Part shown: positions 41,450 to 49,426 of the stretch, one piece after another
Layout of the letters: the number at the start of each line of letters is the position of its first letter
Numbering within the stretch: position 1 is the first letter of the stretch
Assembly: GCF_014648915.1 (NCBI RefSeq)
Contig: NZ_BMSA01000017.1
Span: forward strand, 1 to 64,000
Length of the DNA: 64,000 nucleotides
DNA from: Streptomyces phaeofaciens
Lineage (GTDB): Bacteria; Actinomycetota; Actinomycetes; Streptomycetales; Streptomycetaceae
Direction: 5' to 3'
Notes under the pieces: model-generated
Database searches by the model: none
What the model saw: only the letters and a program-made list of their open reading frames with translations
Told to the model about the DNA's origin: nothing
Translations under genes and position numbers: made by a program

Positions 41450-42475
41450 ATGCGCATTGGTGTCCTCACGTCCGGCGGCGACTGCCCCGGCCTGAACGCC
41501 GTCATCCGGTCCGTCGTGCACCGCGCCGTGGCCGACCACGGCGACGAGGTCATCGGCTTCCGGGACGGCTGGAAGGGCCTTCTGGAGTGCGACTACCTCA
41601 AGCTCGACCTCGAGGCGGTGGGCGGCATCCTCGCCCGCGGCGGCACCATCCTCGGCTCCTCCCGGGTCCAGCCCTCGCATCTGCGGGACGGCGTGGAGCG
41701 GGCGAAGGGCCACCTCCAGGAACTCGGCCTCGACGCGATCATCCCGATCGGCGGTGAGGGCACGCTGAAGGCGGCCCGGCTGATGTCCGACAGCGGACTG
41801 CCCGTCGTCGGCGTGCCGAAGACCATCGACAACGACATCGCCGTCACCGACGTCACCTTCGGCTTCGACACGGCCGTCGGGGTCGCGACCGAGGCCCTCG
41901 ACCGGCTGAAGACCACCGCCGAGTCCCACCAGCGGGTGCTGGTCGTCGAGGTCATGGGCCGGCACACCGGCTGGATAGCGCTTCAGTCCGGCATGGCGGC
42001 GGGCGCCCACGCCATCGTCGTACCGGAACGTCCCTTCGACATCGAGGAGCTGGCCCGGCGGGTCGGCGAGCGGTTCGAGGCGGGCAAGCGGTTCGCGATC
42101 GTCGTCGCGGCGGAGGGCGCCAAGCCGCTGCCCGGCACCATGGCCTTCGACGAGGGCGGCAAGGACATCTACGGGCACGAGCGGTTCGCGGGGATCGCGC
42201 GGCAGCTGTCCATCGAGCTGGAGAACCGGCTCGGCAAGGAAGCCCGGCCGGTCATCCTGGGGCATGTGCAGCGCGGCGGGACACCGACCGCCTACGACCG
42301 GGTGCTGGCGACCCGGTTCGGGTGGCACGCGGTGGAGGCCGTGCACCGGGGCGAGTTCGGCAACATGACGGCGCTCCGTGGCACGGACATCGTGATGGTG
42401 CCGCTCTCCGAGGCCGTGGAGACGCTGAAGACCGTTCCGGCGGAGCGGTACGCGGAAGCGGAGTGCGTGCTGTAG
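41450..42475 (+). CDS. pfkA: 6-phosphofructokinase, actinobacterial ATP type
   Basis: The 341-residue glycolytic enzyme phosphorylates fructose 6-phosphate. Motifs are MRIGVLTSGGDCPGLNAVIR, IPIGGEGTLKAARL, VGVPKTIDNDIAVTDVTFGF and VVEVMGRHTGWIAL. Gly in the GGEGT motif (equivalent to Gly104) points to ATP rather than pyrophosphate as donor, whereas Lys in PKTIDND (equivalent to position 124) is the mixed-substrate group III pattern known in Streptomyces. Several pfkA copies usually exist in the genus. The start is ATG 41450. A hairpin at 42493 follows. Confidence 0.95.
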   Translation: MRIGVLTSGGDCPGLNAVIRSVVHRAVADHGDEVIGFRDGWKGLLECDYLKLDLEAVGGILARGGTILGSSRVQPSHLRDGVERAKGHLQELGLDAIIPIGGEGTLKAARLMSDSGLPVVGVPKTIDNDIAVTDVTFGFDTAVGVATEALDRLKTTAESHQRVLVVEVMGRHTGWIALQSGMAAGAHAIVVPERPFDIEELARRVGERFEAGKRFAIVVAAEGAKPLPGTMAFDEGGKDIYGHERFAGIARQLSIELENRLGKEARPVILGHVQRGGTPTAYDRVLATRFGWHAVEAVHRGEFGNMTALRGTDIVMVPLSEAVETLKTVPAERYAEAECVL

Positions 42476-42492
42476 CCCGCGTAGGTCCAGTG

Positions 42493-42520
42493 GCCCCCGG
42501 TGACGGAAGTCGCCGGGGGC
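42493..42520 (+). terminator. Terminator after pfkA
   Basis: gcccccgg and ccgggggc arms separated by 12 nt and followed by ttctct, 18 nt after the stop. Confidence 0.7.
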
Positions 42521-42581
42521 TTCTCTACTCTTGGGGGCGGCTGGAAACGTACGAACCCCCCACGAATCAGGAGCCTACGGA

Positions 42582-43532
42582 ATGGATCACGGCGGGCACG
42601 GCATGACGACGGATCTGCCGCCGTTCACGCTGGGGCGGGGGCTCCAGTGGTCGGCGGATCCGTTCTTCCTCGTCGCCTGTGTGCTGGGGCTCGGGCTGTA
42701 CGCCTGGGGCGTCGTGCGGCTGCGGCGCCGGGGCGACGCCTGGCCGGTCGGGCGGACCGTGTCGTACGTCGTCGGCGTGCTGACCATCGCGCTGGTGATG
42801 TGCACGCGGCTGAACGACTACGGGATGGTCATGTTCAGCGTGCACATGGTGCAGCACATGGTGATCAGCATGCTGTCGCCGATCCTCATCCTGCTCGGCG
42901 CGCCCGTCACGCTCGCGCTGCGCGCGCTGCCGGCGGCGGGCCGGGGACGCAAGGGGCCGCGTGAGCTGCTGCTGATGCTGCTGCACAGCCGGTACATGCG
43001 GATCATCACGCACCCCGTGTTCACCATCCCGCTGTTCATCGCCTCGCTCTACGCGCTGTACTTCACCCCGATCTTCGACTTCCTGATGGGCTCCGGCGCG
43101 GGCCACATCGCGATGATGGTGCACTTCCTCGCGGTCGGTGTCGTGTTCTTCTGGCCGATCATCGGCGTGGACCCCGGGCCGAACCGGCCGGGGTACCTGA
43201 TGCGGATGCTGGAGCTGTTCGCGGGCATGCCGTTCCACGCGTTCTTCGGCATCGCGCTGATGATGGCGTCCCAGCCGATGGTGAAGACGTTCGAGAACCC
43301 GCCCGCCTCGCTGGGCATCGACGCGCTGGCCGACCAGACGGCGGCGGGCGGTATCGCCTGGGCGTTCAGCGAGGTCCCGTCGGTGCTGGTGCTGATCGCA
43401 CTGCTGTTCCAGTGGTACGGCTCCGAGCAGCGGCAGGCCAAGCGCCAGGACCGGGCCGCGGACCGCGACGGGGACAAGGAGCTGGCGGCCTACAACGCCT
43501 ATCTTGCGTCACTCGACGCACGCGGACGCTGA
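42582..43532 (+). CDS. CtaG-type cytochrome c oxidase assembly membrane protein
   Basis: The 316-residue protein has about seven hydrophobic segments. Its features match Caa3-type CtaG (PF09678): MFSVHMVQHMVISMLSPILI, LGAPVTLALRALPAA, GAGHIAMMVHFLAVGVVFFW and LELFAGMPFHAFFGIALMMA, with conserved His residues for copper. These proteins help insert copper into cytochrome oxidase. ATG 42582 (MDHGGHGM) follows CAGGAG; a second ATG at 42603 is also possible. The His-rich start may bind metal. Confidence 0.88.
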   Translation: MDHGGHGMTTDLPPFTLGRGLQWSADPFFLVACVLGLGLYAWGVVRLRRRGDAWPVGRTVSYVVGVLTIALVMCTRLNDYGMVMFSVHMVQHMVISMLSPILILLGAPVTLALRALPAAGRGRKGPRELLLMLLHSRYMRIITHPVFTIPLFIASLYALYFTPIFDFLMGSGAGHIAMMVHFLAVGVVFFWPIIGVDPGPNRPGYLMRMLELFAGMPFHAFFGIALMMASQPMVKTFENPPASLGIDALADQTAAGGIAWAFSEVPSVLVLIALLFQWYGSEQRQAKRQDRAADRDGDKELAAYNAYLASLDARGR

Positions 43533-43594
43533 TCCCGGGGCACCATGGAGAAGGACTCGCCCTGTGGGGGGCGGGCCTTCAGGAGGGTGTCGCG

Positions 43595-43765
43595 ATGGCC
43601 GGTTCCACGGACAGCTCCACGAAGACCATGGGGGTGCTCACCCTCGGCGGACTCGTCGTGGTGACCGCCTACACGGTGGCGCTCGGCAGCAACGGCTGGC
43701 TGTGGTTCGGCTGGGTGGTGCTCGGACTGATCACGCTCGCGATGATCGTGCTGAAGACCGGCTGA
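43595..43765 (+). CDS. Small membrane protein, 56 residues
   Basis: ATG 43595 follows AGGAGGG. The product has two adjacent hydrophobic segments (MGVLTLGGLVVVTAYTVALG, WLWFGWVVLGLITLAMIVL). No function known. Its stop TGA (43763-43765) touches the stop of the convergent histidine kinase gene (43766-43768) with no terminator between. Confidence 0.75.
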   Translation: MAGSTDSSTKTMGVLTLGGLVVVTAYTVALGSNGWLWFGWVVLGLITLAMIVLKTG

Positions 43766-44971
43766 TCACTCGGGCAGGACCCGGGCCGCCGAGTGCACGC
43801 CCGGCTGGTATTTCGGGACCCGGGTGGTGATCTTCATGCCCGCGCCGACGGCCGTCTCGATCACCAGGCCGTAGTCGTCGCCGTACACCTGGCGGAGCCG
43901 GTCGTCGACGTTGGACAGGCCGATGCCGCCGGAGGGGCTGACCTCGCCGGCCAGGATGCGGCGCAGCAGGACGGGGTCCATACCGGCGCCGTCGTCCTCG
44001 ATGACGACCAGGGCCTCGGCGCCGGCGTCCTGCGCGGTGATCTGGATGTGGCACGTGTCCGCCTTGCCCTCCAGGCCGTGCTTGACGGCGTTCTCCACGA
44101 GCGGCTGGAGACAGAGGAAGGGCAGGGCGACCGGGAGGACCTCCGGGGCGATCTGGAGGGTGACGGCGAGGCGGTCGCCGAAGCGGGCTCGCACGAGCGC
44201 CAGGTAGTGGTCGATGGCGTGGAGTTCGTCGGCGAGGGTGGTGAAGTCGCCGTGCCGCCGGAACGAGTAGCGGGTGAAGTCGGCGAACTCCAGCAGCAGC
44301 TCGCGGGCGCGTTCGGGGTCGGTGCGGACGAAGGACGCGATCACCGCGAGCGAGTTGAAGATGAAGTGCGGGGAGATCTGGGCGCGCAGGGCCTTGATCT
44401 CCGCCTCGATCAGTTTCGTACGGGACTGGTCGAGGTCGGCCAGTTCCAGCTGGACGCTCACCCAGCGGGCCACCTCGCCGGCCGCGCGGACCAGGACGGC
44501 GGACTCGCGGGGCGCGCAGGCGACGAGGGCGCCGTGCACCCGGTCGTCGACGGTGAGCGGGGCGACGACCGCCCAGCGGACCGGGCAGTCGGCGTGGTCG
44601 CAGGTGAGCGGGAAGGCCTCGCCCCGGCCGCTGTCCAGGGGGCCGGCGAGCCGTTCCATGATCTCGGCGCGATGGTGGCCTCCGACGCCGTCCCAGGTCA
44701 GGACACCTTCCCGGTCGGTCAGACAGAGGGCGTCGGTGCCGAGCAGGGTGCGCAGGCGGCGGGCCGATCGGCGGGCCGTCTCCTCGGTCAGGCCCGCGCG
44801 CAGCGGGGGTGCGGCGAGGGAGGCGGTGTGCAGGGTCTGGAACGTGGCGTGCTCGACGGGGGTGCCGAGGCCGCCCAGGTTCTGGGGGCGGGCGGTGCGG
44901 CGGCCCAGCCAGAGGCCGAGGGCGAGGAAGGGGAGGATCGCGATGCACAGGCCCGCCAGGAAGTCGCTCAC
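43766..44971 (-). CDS. LytS-type sensor histidine kinase
   Basis: The 401-residue protein has one N-terminal membrane segment (about 3-22), a GAF-like sensor domain (LLGTDALCLTDREGVLTWDG, CPVRWAVVAPLTVDDRVHGA) and a HisKA_7TM/LytS kinase core. The core has phospho-acceptor His in LRAQISPHFIFNSLAVIASF, N-box PLVENAVKHGL, and G-boxes IEDDGAGMD and GIGLSNVDDRLR. GTG 44971 overlaps the symporter stop by 4 nt. It is the last gene of an operon response regulator-DUF485-symporter-kinase, so it probably controls solute uptake by that symporter. Confidence 0.92.
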   Translation of the reverse strand: MSDFLAGLCIAILPFLALGLWLGRRTARPQNLGGLGTPVEHATFQTLHTASLAAPPLRAGLTEETARRSARRLRTLLGTDALCLTDREGVLTWDGVGGHHRAEIMERLAGPLDSGRGEAFPLTCDHADCPVRWAVVAPLTVDDRVHGALVACAPRESAVLVRAAGEVARWVSVQLELADLDQSRTKLIEAEIKALRAQISPHFIFNSLAVIASFVRTDPERARELLLEFADFTRYSFRRHGDFTTLADELHAIDHYLALVRARFGDRLAVTLQIAPEVLPVALPFLCLQPLVENAVKHGLEGKADTCHIQITAQDAGAEALVVIEDDGAGMDPVLLRRILAGEVSPSGGIGLSNVDDRLRQVYGDDYGLVIETAVGAGMKITTRVPKYQPGVHSAARVLPE

Positions 44972-46752
44972 GCCTCGATCTCCCGGGCCTTGAGGTCCTT
45001 CGCCGCCCGGCGTTCTTCCGTCGCCCGCCGCTCCTCGGTCGCCCGGCGTTCCTCCGCGCGCAGTTCCTCGGGGAGGTGGAAGCGCGCCAGGATGGCCGCG
45101 GTGCCGGGCGGGACCCGGCCGGGGGTGGCCAGGGAGACCAGGACCATCGTCAGGAAGCCCAGCGGTACCGACCACAGCGCGGGCCAGGCGAGCAGCGCGT
45201 GCAGTCCGCCCGTGACCGGCAGGCCCGCCATGGTCGCGGCGACGGCCACGAACGCCGAGCCGCCGCCCACCAGCATCCCGGCGGCCGCCCCGGGCGGGGT
45301 CAGCCGGCGCCACCAGATGCCGAGCACGAGCAGCGGACAGAAGGAGGAGGCCGACACCGCGAAGGCCAGCCCCACCGCGTCCGCCACCGGCAGCCCGCCC
45401 ACCAGCAGGCTCGCCGCGAGCGGGACGGCCATGGCGAGGCCGGTGCCCAGCCGGAAGTGCCGCACGCCCCGGGTCGGCAGCACGTCCTGGGCGAGCACCC
45501 CGGCCACGGCCATGGTCAGCCCGGACGCCGTGGACAGGAACGCGGCGAACGCTCCCCCGGCCACCAGCGCGCCCAGCAGGTCGCCGCCCAGACCGCCGAT
45601 CACCCGGTCGGGCAGCAGCAGGACGGCGGCGTCGGCGTCCCCGGTGAGGGCCAGTTCGGGGGCGTACACGCGGCCGAGGGCACCGTAGACGGGCGGCAGC
45701 AGGTAGAAGCCGCCGATCAGGGCGAGGACGGCGACGGTGGTGCGGCGGGCGGCGACGCCGTGCGGGCTGGTGTAGAAGCGGACGACGACGTGCGGCAGGC
45801 CCATGGTGCCGAGGAAGGTGGCGAGGATCAGCCCGTACGTGGCGTACAGCGGGCGTTCCTCGCGGCCCGCGGCGAGCGAGGTGGACATGCCGCCGTTGCT
45901 GCCGCGCTCGGCGGTGGGGACGGGGGTGCCCCGCGCGAAGGTGAGCCGGGTGCCCGCGTCGATGCGATGGGTGCCGGCGGGCAGGCGCAGCACGGTGCCG
46001 TCGTGCGGGCGGCCGTCGACCGTGCCGTCCACGGTGACGGTGAGCGGGCGGTCCAGCCGCAGGTCGAGGGTGTCGTCGACGCGTACGCTCCGCTGCTCGC
46101 GGAAGGCGGGCGGTTCGTCGAAGGCGCGCCGGGCGCCGCCGTCGCCCTGCCAGGCGAGGACCAGGAAGAGGGCCGGCACCAGGAGGGCGGTGAGCTTGAG
46201 CCAGTACTGGAAGGCCTGGACGAACGTGATGCTGCGCATGCCGCCCGCGGCGACGATCGCGGTGACCACGACGGCGACGATCAGGCCGCCGGCGGAGTCG
46301 GGCGCCCCGGTGAGGACGGTCAGGGTGAGCCCGGCGCCCTGGAGCTGGGGCAGCAGGTAGAGCCAGCCGACACCGACCACGAAGGTGCCCGCGAGCCGCC
46401 GTACCGCCTGGGAGGCGAGGCGGGCCTCGGCGAAGTCCGGGAGGGTGTAGGCACCGGAGCGGCGCAGCGGGGCGGCGACGAACAGGAGCAGGACCAGGTA
46501 TCCGGCGGCGTACCCGACCGGGTACCAGAGCATGTCCGGGCCCTGGACGAGGACCAGGCCCGCGATACCGAGGAAGGAGGCGGCGGAGAGGTACTCGCCG
46601 CTGATGGCCGCCGCGTTGAGACGGGGGCCGACGGTGCGGGAGGCGACGTAGAAGTCGGAGGTGGTGCGGGAGATGCGCAGCCCGAAGGCACCGACGAGGA
46701 CGGTCGCCACGACGACCAGGGCGACGGCGGGAACGGCGTAGGCGGAGTTCAT
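44968..46752 (-). CDS. Sodium:solute symporter family protein (acetate/short-chain-acid type)
   Basis: The 594-residue membrane protein has about 13 hydrophobic segments with SSS hallmarks: RTTSDFYVASRTVGPRLNAA, ISGEYLSAASFLGIAG and LPHVVVRFYTSP. Pairing with a DUF485 gene is typical of cation/acetate symporters (ActP-like). Between the middle transmembrane segments lies a hydrophilic insertion of about 85 residues (around 212-297) predicted beta-rich. Its C-terminus ends in repeats EERRATEERRATEERRAAK. ATG 46752 is the start; substrate is inferred. Confidence 0.9.
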   Translation of the reverse strand: MNSAYAVPAVALVVVATVLVGAFGLRISRTTSDFYVASRTVGPRLNAAAISGEYLSAASFLGIAGLVLVQGPDMLWYPVGYAAGYLVLLLFVAAPLRRSGAYTLPDFAEARLASQAVRRLAGTFVVGVGWLYLLPQLQGAGLTLTVLTGAPDSAGGLIVAVVVTAIVAAGGMRSITFVQAFQYWLKLTALLVPALFLVLAWQGDGGARRAFDEPPAFREQRSVRVDDTLDLRLDRPLTVTVDGTVDGRPHDGTVLRLPAGTHRIDAGTRLTFARGTPVPTAERGSNGGMSTSLAAGREERPLYATYGLILATFLGTMGLPHVVVRFYTSPHGVAARRTTVAVLALIGGFYLLPPVYGALGRVYAPELALTGDADAAVLLLPDRVIGGLGGDLLGALVAGGAFAAFLSTASGLTMAVAGVLAQDVLPTRGVRHFRLGTGLAMAVPLAASLLVGGLPVADAVGLAFAVSASSFCPLLVLGIWWRRLTPPGAAAGMLVGGGSAFVAVAATMAGLPVTGGLHALLAWPALWSVPLGFLTMVLVSLATPGRVPPGTAAILARFHLPEELRAEERRATEERRATEERRAAKDLKAREIEA

Positions 46753-46765
46753 CGGCCGGCGGCCC

Positions 46766-47170
46766 TCACTTGTCCTCGACCAGGCGTACGAAGTCCCGTT
46801 CGTTGCGCTCGGCCCGGCGGACGTACCAGCGGGCGAGCAGGACGAGCGGGAGGTAGAGGCCGAAGCCGAGGACGGCCCACTCCAGGCGGTGGGCGTCGGG
46901 CATCGCCGCGAAGAGCAGCGGCAGCGGGCCGACGAGCAGGGCGAGGACCGCGAACACCGTGAGGGCGGCGCGCAGCTGGGAGCGCATCAGGGAGCGGACA
47001 TAGGTGTGCCCGAGAGTGGTCTGCTCGTCTATCTCGGTGCGCGGGCGGTAGTAGCCGGAGGCATGGGGGTACCGCCCGCGCGAGCGAAGCCGAGCGTGGG
47101 GGAGAACGCGGCGGGGCGGGCCGGTGACGACGACGCGGCGCTCGGCGGGGTCCTGGCCGGGCACCGTCAC
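46766..47170 (-). CDS. DUF485 family membrane protein
   Basis: The 134-residue protein has two transmembrane segments (LTVFAVLALLVGPLPLLFAA and WAVLGFGLYLPLVLLARWYV), the DUF485 layout usually found next to acetate-type symporters. GTG 47170 overlaps the response regulator stop. Its N-terminal 38 residues include VLPHARLRSRGRYPHA, which is encoded by a dispersed Streptomyces repeat at 47062-47105, so this part was probably added by repeat insertion. Confidence 0.85.
   Translation of the reverse strand: MTVPGQDPAERRVVVTGPPRRVLPHARLRSRGRYPHASGYYRPRTEIDEQTTLGHTYVRSLMRSQLRAALTVFAVLALLVGPLPLLFAAMPDAHRLEWAVLGFGLYLPLVLLARWYVRRAERNERDFVRLVEDK
47062..47105. repeat. Streptomyces-type dispersed palindromic repeat inside a gene
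   Basis: The stretch catgggggtaccgcccgcgc followed by gagcgaagccgagcgtgggg is a sequence type I recognise as scattered through many Streptomyces genomes, generally in intergenic regions. Here it lies in frame within the DUF485 gene. Its internal symmetry (gcgcgagcg/cgagcgtg) allows a hairpin. Confidence 0.6.
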
Positions 47171-47916
47171 GGCCTCCGCATCAGCAGGTCCCGCAGTTCG
47201 CGGGCGTGGCGGCGGCTGACCTGGAGTTCCTCGCCGCCGACCAGGACGCTGACCGTGCCGGCGTCCAGGCGGAGTTCCCCTATGTGGCGCAGGGCGACGA
47301 GATGGCGGCGGTGGATGCGGACGAAGCCGCGGGCGCGCCAGCGCTCCTCCAGGGTGGACAGGGGTATGCGGACGAGGTGGCTGCCGCGGTCGGTGTGCAG
47401 CCGGGCGTAGTCGCCCTGGGCCACGACATGGGTGATGTCGTCGACGGCGACGAACCGGGTGACCCCGCCCAGCTCCACGGATATGTGGTCCGGGTCGGGT
47501 TCGTGCACCGGGATGCGGGGTGCGGCGCCCCGCAGTTCGACGGCCCGGCGGACGGCCTCGGCGAGGCGCTCCTTGCGGACGGGTTTGAGGACGTAGTCGA
47601 CGGCCTTGAGGTCGAAGGCCTGGACGGCGAAGTCCTCGTGGGCGGTGACGAACACGACCAGCGGCGGCCGGGCGAAGCCGGTGAGCAGCCGGGCCAGGTC
47701 GAGGCCGTCGAGGCCGGGCATCTGGATGTCGAGGAAGACGACGTCGACGGCCTCGGGTCCGTCGGGTCCTGAGGCCAGGGCGCGGTTGATGCGGCGCAGC
47801 GCCTCGGTCGCGTCGCCGGCGCCCTCCACGCTGCCGATGCGGGGGTCGGCGTTGAGGAGGTACAGCAACTCCTCCAGCGAGGGGCGTTCGTCGTCGACGG
47901 CGAGGGCGCGCAGCAT
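47167..47916 (-). CDS. LytTR-type response regulator
   Basis: The 249-residue regulator has a receiver domain (RALAVDDERPSLEELLYLLN; phospho-acceptor Asp in VVFLDIQMPGLDGL; VTAHEDFAVQAFDLKAVDYV) and a C-terminal LytTR DNA-binding domain (VDDITHVVAQGDYARLHTDR, RIHRRHLVALRHIGEL, LQVSRRHARELRDLL). It is the first gene of the operon with the symporter, DUF485 protein and LytS-type kinase. Phosphorylation by the kinase at 44971 is the obvious inference. Confidence 0.92.
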   Translation of the reverse strand: MLRALAVDDERPSLEELLYLLNADPRIGSVEGAGDATEALRRINRALASGPDGPEAVDVVFLDIQMPGLDGLDLARLLTGFARPPLVVFVTAHEDFAVQAFDLKAVDYVLKPVRKERLAEAVRRAVELRGAAPRIPVHEPDPDHISVELGGVTRFVAVDDITHVVAQGDYARLHTDRGSHLVRIPLSTLEERWRARGFVRIHRRHLVALRHIGELRLDAGTVSVLVGGEELQVSRRHARELRDLLMRRP

Positions 47917-47994
47917 GAACGTGGAGTGTAGGGGCGATCCGCGCGCCTGGACACGTACCGGGGTGTGGACGTACGTGCTGGATACAGTGCCCCC

Positions 47995-48486
47995 ATGAAC
48001 AGCGTGCCCGGCCCGTTCGACGAGCTCGACCGGAAGATCATCACCGCTCTGATGGCGAACGCCAGGACGAGCTTCGCCGAGATCGGCGCGGCGATCGGCC
48101 TGTCCCCGACGGCGGTCAAACGCCGGGTGGACCGGCTGCGGGACACCGGGGTGATCACGGGGTTCACGGCCACGGTGAAGCCCTCGGCGCTGGGCTGGCG
48201 CACGGAGGCGTACGTGGAGGTGTACTGCGAGGGGGCCGCCCCTCCCCGGCGGCTCGCGGAGGTGGTGCGCAACCATCCGGAGATCACCGCGGCGATGACC
48301 GTGACGGGCGGGGCCGACGCGCTGCTGCATGTGCGGGCGCGGGACGTGGAGCACTTCGAGGAGGTGCTGGAGCGGATCCGGGTGGAGCCGTTCATCCGGA
48401 AGACGATCAGTGTGATGGTGCTGTCGCACCTGCTGCCGGAGAGCCCCGAGGCGGGGGCGAACCAGCTCGCACCGGACGTGCGCTGA
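47995..48486 (+). CDS. Lrp/AsnC family transcriptional regulator
   Basis: The 163-residue protein has an N-terminal winged HTH (FDELDRKIITALMANARTSF, GAAIGLSPTAVKRRVDRL) and a C-terminal RAM/AsnC effector domain (EAYVEVYCEGAAPPRRLAEV, VTGGADALLHVRARDVEHFE). It precedes ddaH-rocD on the same strand by 127 nt, so it probably regulates them in response to an amino acid such as arginine or ornithine. A TACAGT element at 47983-47988 only 6 nt before ATG 47995 suggests a leaderless transcript. Confidence 0.92.
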   Translation: MNSVPGPFDELDRKIITALMANARTSFAEIGAAIGLSPTAVKRRVDRLRDTGVITGFTATVKPSALGWRTEAYVEVYCEGAAPPRRLAEVVRNHPEITAAMTVTGGADALLHVRARDVEHFEEVLERIRVEPFIRKTISVMVLSHLLPESPEAGANQLAPDVR

Positions 48487-48613
48487 GAGCGGGCAAGACG
48501 CAGCATTCCTGCGTGGACACGCAGCTCCTGTCGCTTGTCGGGCGTATCCGTCACTTCTTACCGTGGTGTCAACCCTCAGTCGACACCGTTGGAAGAAGCG
48601 GAGGAACCCCTCT

Positions 48614-49426
48614 GTGTCCGAAAGCCGTGCGCTGCGCCCCCGGCGCTTTCTCGTCTGCGAACCCAGACACTTCGCCGTGCAGTACGCGATCAATCCCTGG
48701 ATGCATCCCGACACCCCCGTCGACGTCGACCTCGCCCAGGAGCAGTGGCAGGCGCTGATCCGCGCCTACCGGGCCCACGGCCACACCGTGGACACCGTGG
48801 AGCCGGCTCCGGGCCTCCCCGACATGGTCTTCGCCGCGAACTCGGCGGTCGTCGTCGGCGGCCGCGTCTTCGGCTCCCTGTTCCACGCGCCCGAGCGGCG
48901 CCCGGAGTCCGTGCACTACGACACCTGGTTCAAGGCCGCCGGGTACGAGGTGTACCGGCCCGAGTCCGTCTGCGAGGGCGAGGGCGACCTCGTCTGGACG
49001 GGCCGCTACCTGCTGGCCGGCACCGGTTTTAGGACCACCCGGGAGGCGCACCGCGAGGTGCAGGAGTTCTTCGGCCACCCGGTGATCAGCCTGACGCTGG
49101 TGGACCCGCACTTCTACCACCTGGACACCGCCCTGTTCGTGCTCGACGAGGAGAACGTCGCCTACTTCCCGGAGGCGTTCTCGCCCGGCAGCCGTGAGGT
49201 GCTCACCCGGCTGTTCCCGGACGCGGTCCTGGCGACCCGGGACGACGCGCTGGCGTTCGGGCTGAACTCCGTCTCCGACGGCCGCCATGTCTTCATCGCG
49301 CCGCAGGCCGAGGCGCTCGCCGCCCGGCTCGGCGAGCACGGCTACCTCCCCGTCCCCGTCGACCTGTCCGAGCTGCACAAGGCCGGCGGTGGCATCAAGT
49401 GCTGCACCCAGGAGATCCGCTCATGA
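48614..49426 (+). CDS. ddaH: Dimethylargininase (DDAH) / arginine-deiminase family
   Basis: The 270-residue amidinohydrolase hydrolyses methylated arginines to citrulline and methylamines. Signatures are GLPDMVFAANSAVVV, the catalytic His in LVDPHFYHLDTALFVLDE and the C-terminal nucleophile Cys in GGGIKCCTQEI. GTG 48614 follows GGAGG (48599-48603); an ATG at 48563 lacks support. The stop overlaps rocD by 4 nt, so the pair is co-translated. Pairing with ornithine aminotransferase is typical for this actinobacterial branch; its true substrate could instead be arginine. Confidence 0.88.
   Translation: MSESRALRPRRFLVCEPRHFAVQYAINPWMHPDTPVDVDLAQEQWQALIRAYRAHGHTVDTVEPAPGLPDMVFAANSAVVVGGRVFGSLFHAPERRPESVHYDTWFKAAGYEVYRPESVCEGEGDLVWTGRYLLAGTGFRTTREAHREVQEFFGHPVISLTLVDPHFYHLDTALFVLDEENVAYFPEAFSPGSREVLTRLFPDAVLATRDDALAFGLNSVSDGRHVFIAPQAEALAARLGEHGYLPVPVDLSELHKAGGGIKCCTQEIRS

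Noticed and set aside
44809-46962. 717-codon plus-strand frame opposite the symporter
   Set aside because: Gly/Arg/Gln-rich shadow of a clear SSS symporter on the minus strand.
48540-48613. ATG 48563 as start of ddaH
   Set aside because: The additional 17 residues are basic and not conserved in the family as I know it; GGAGG is spaced for GTG 48614.
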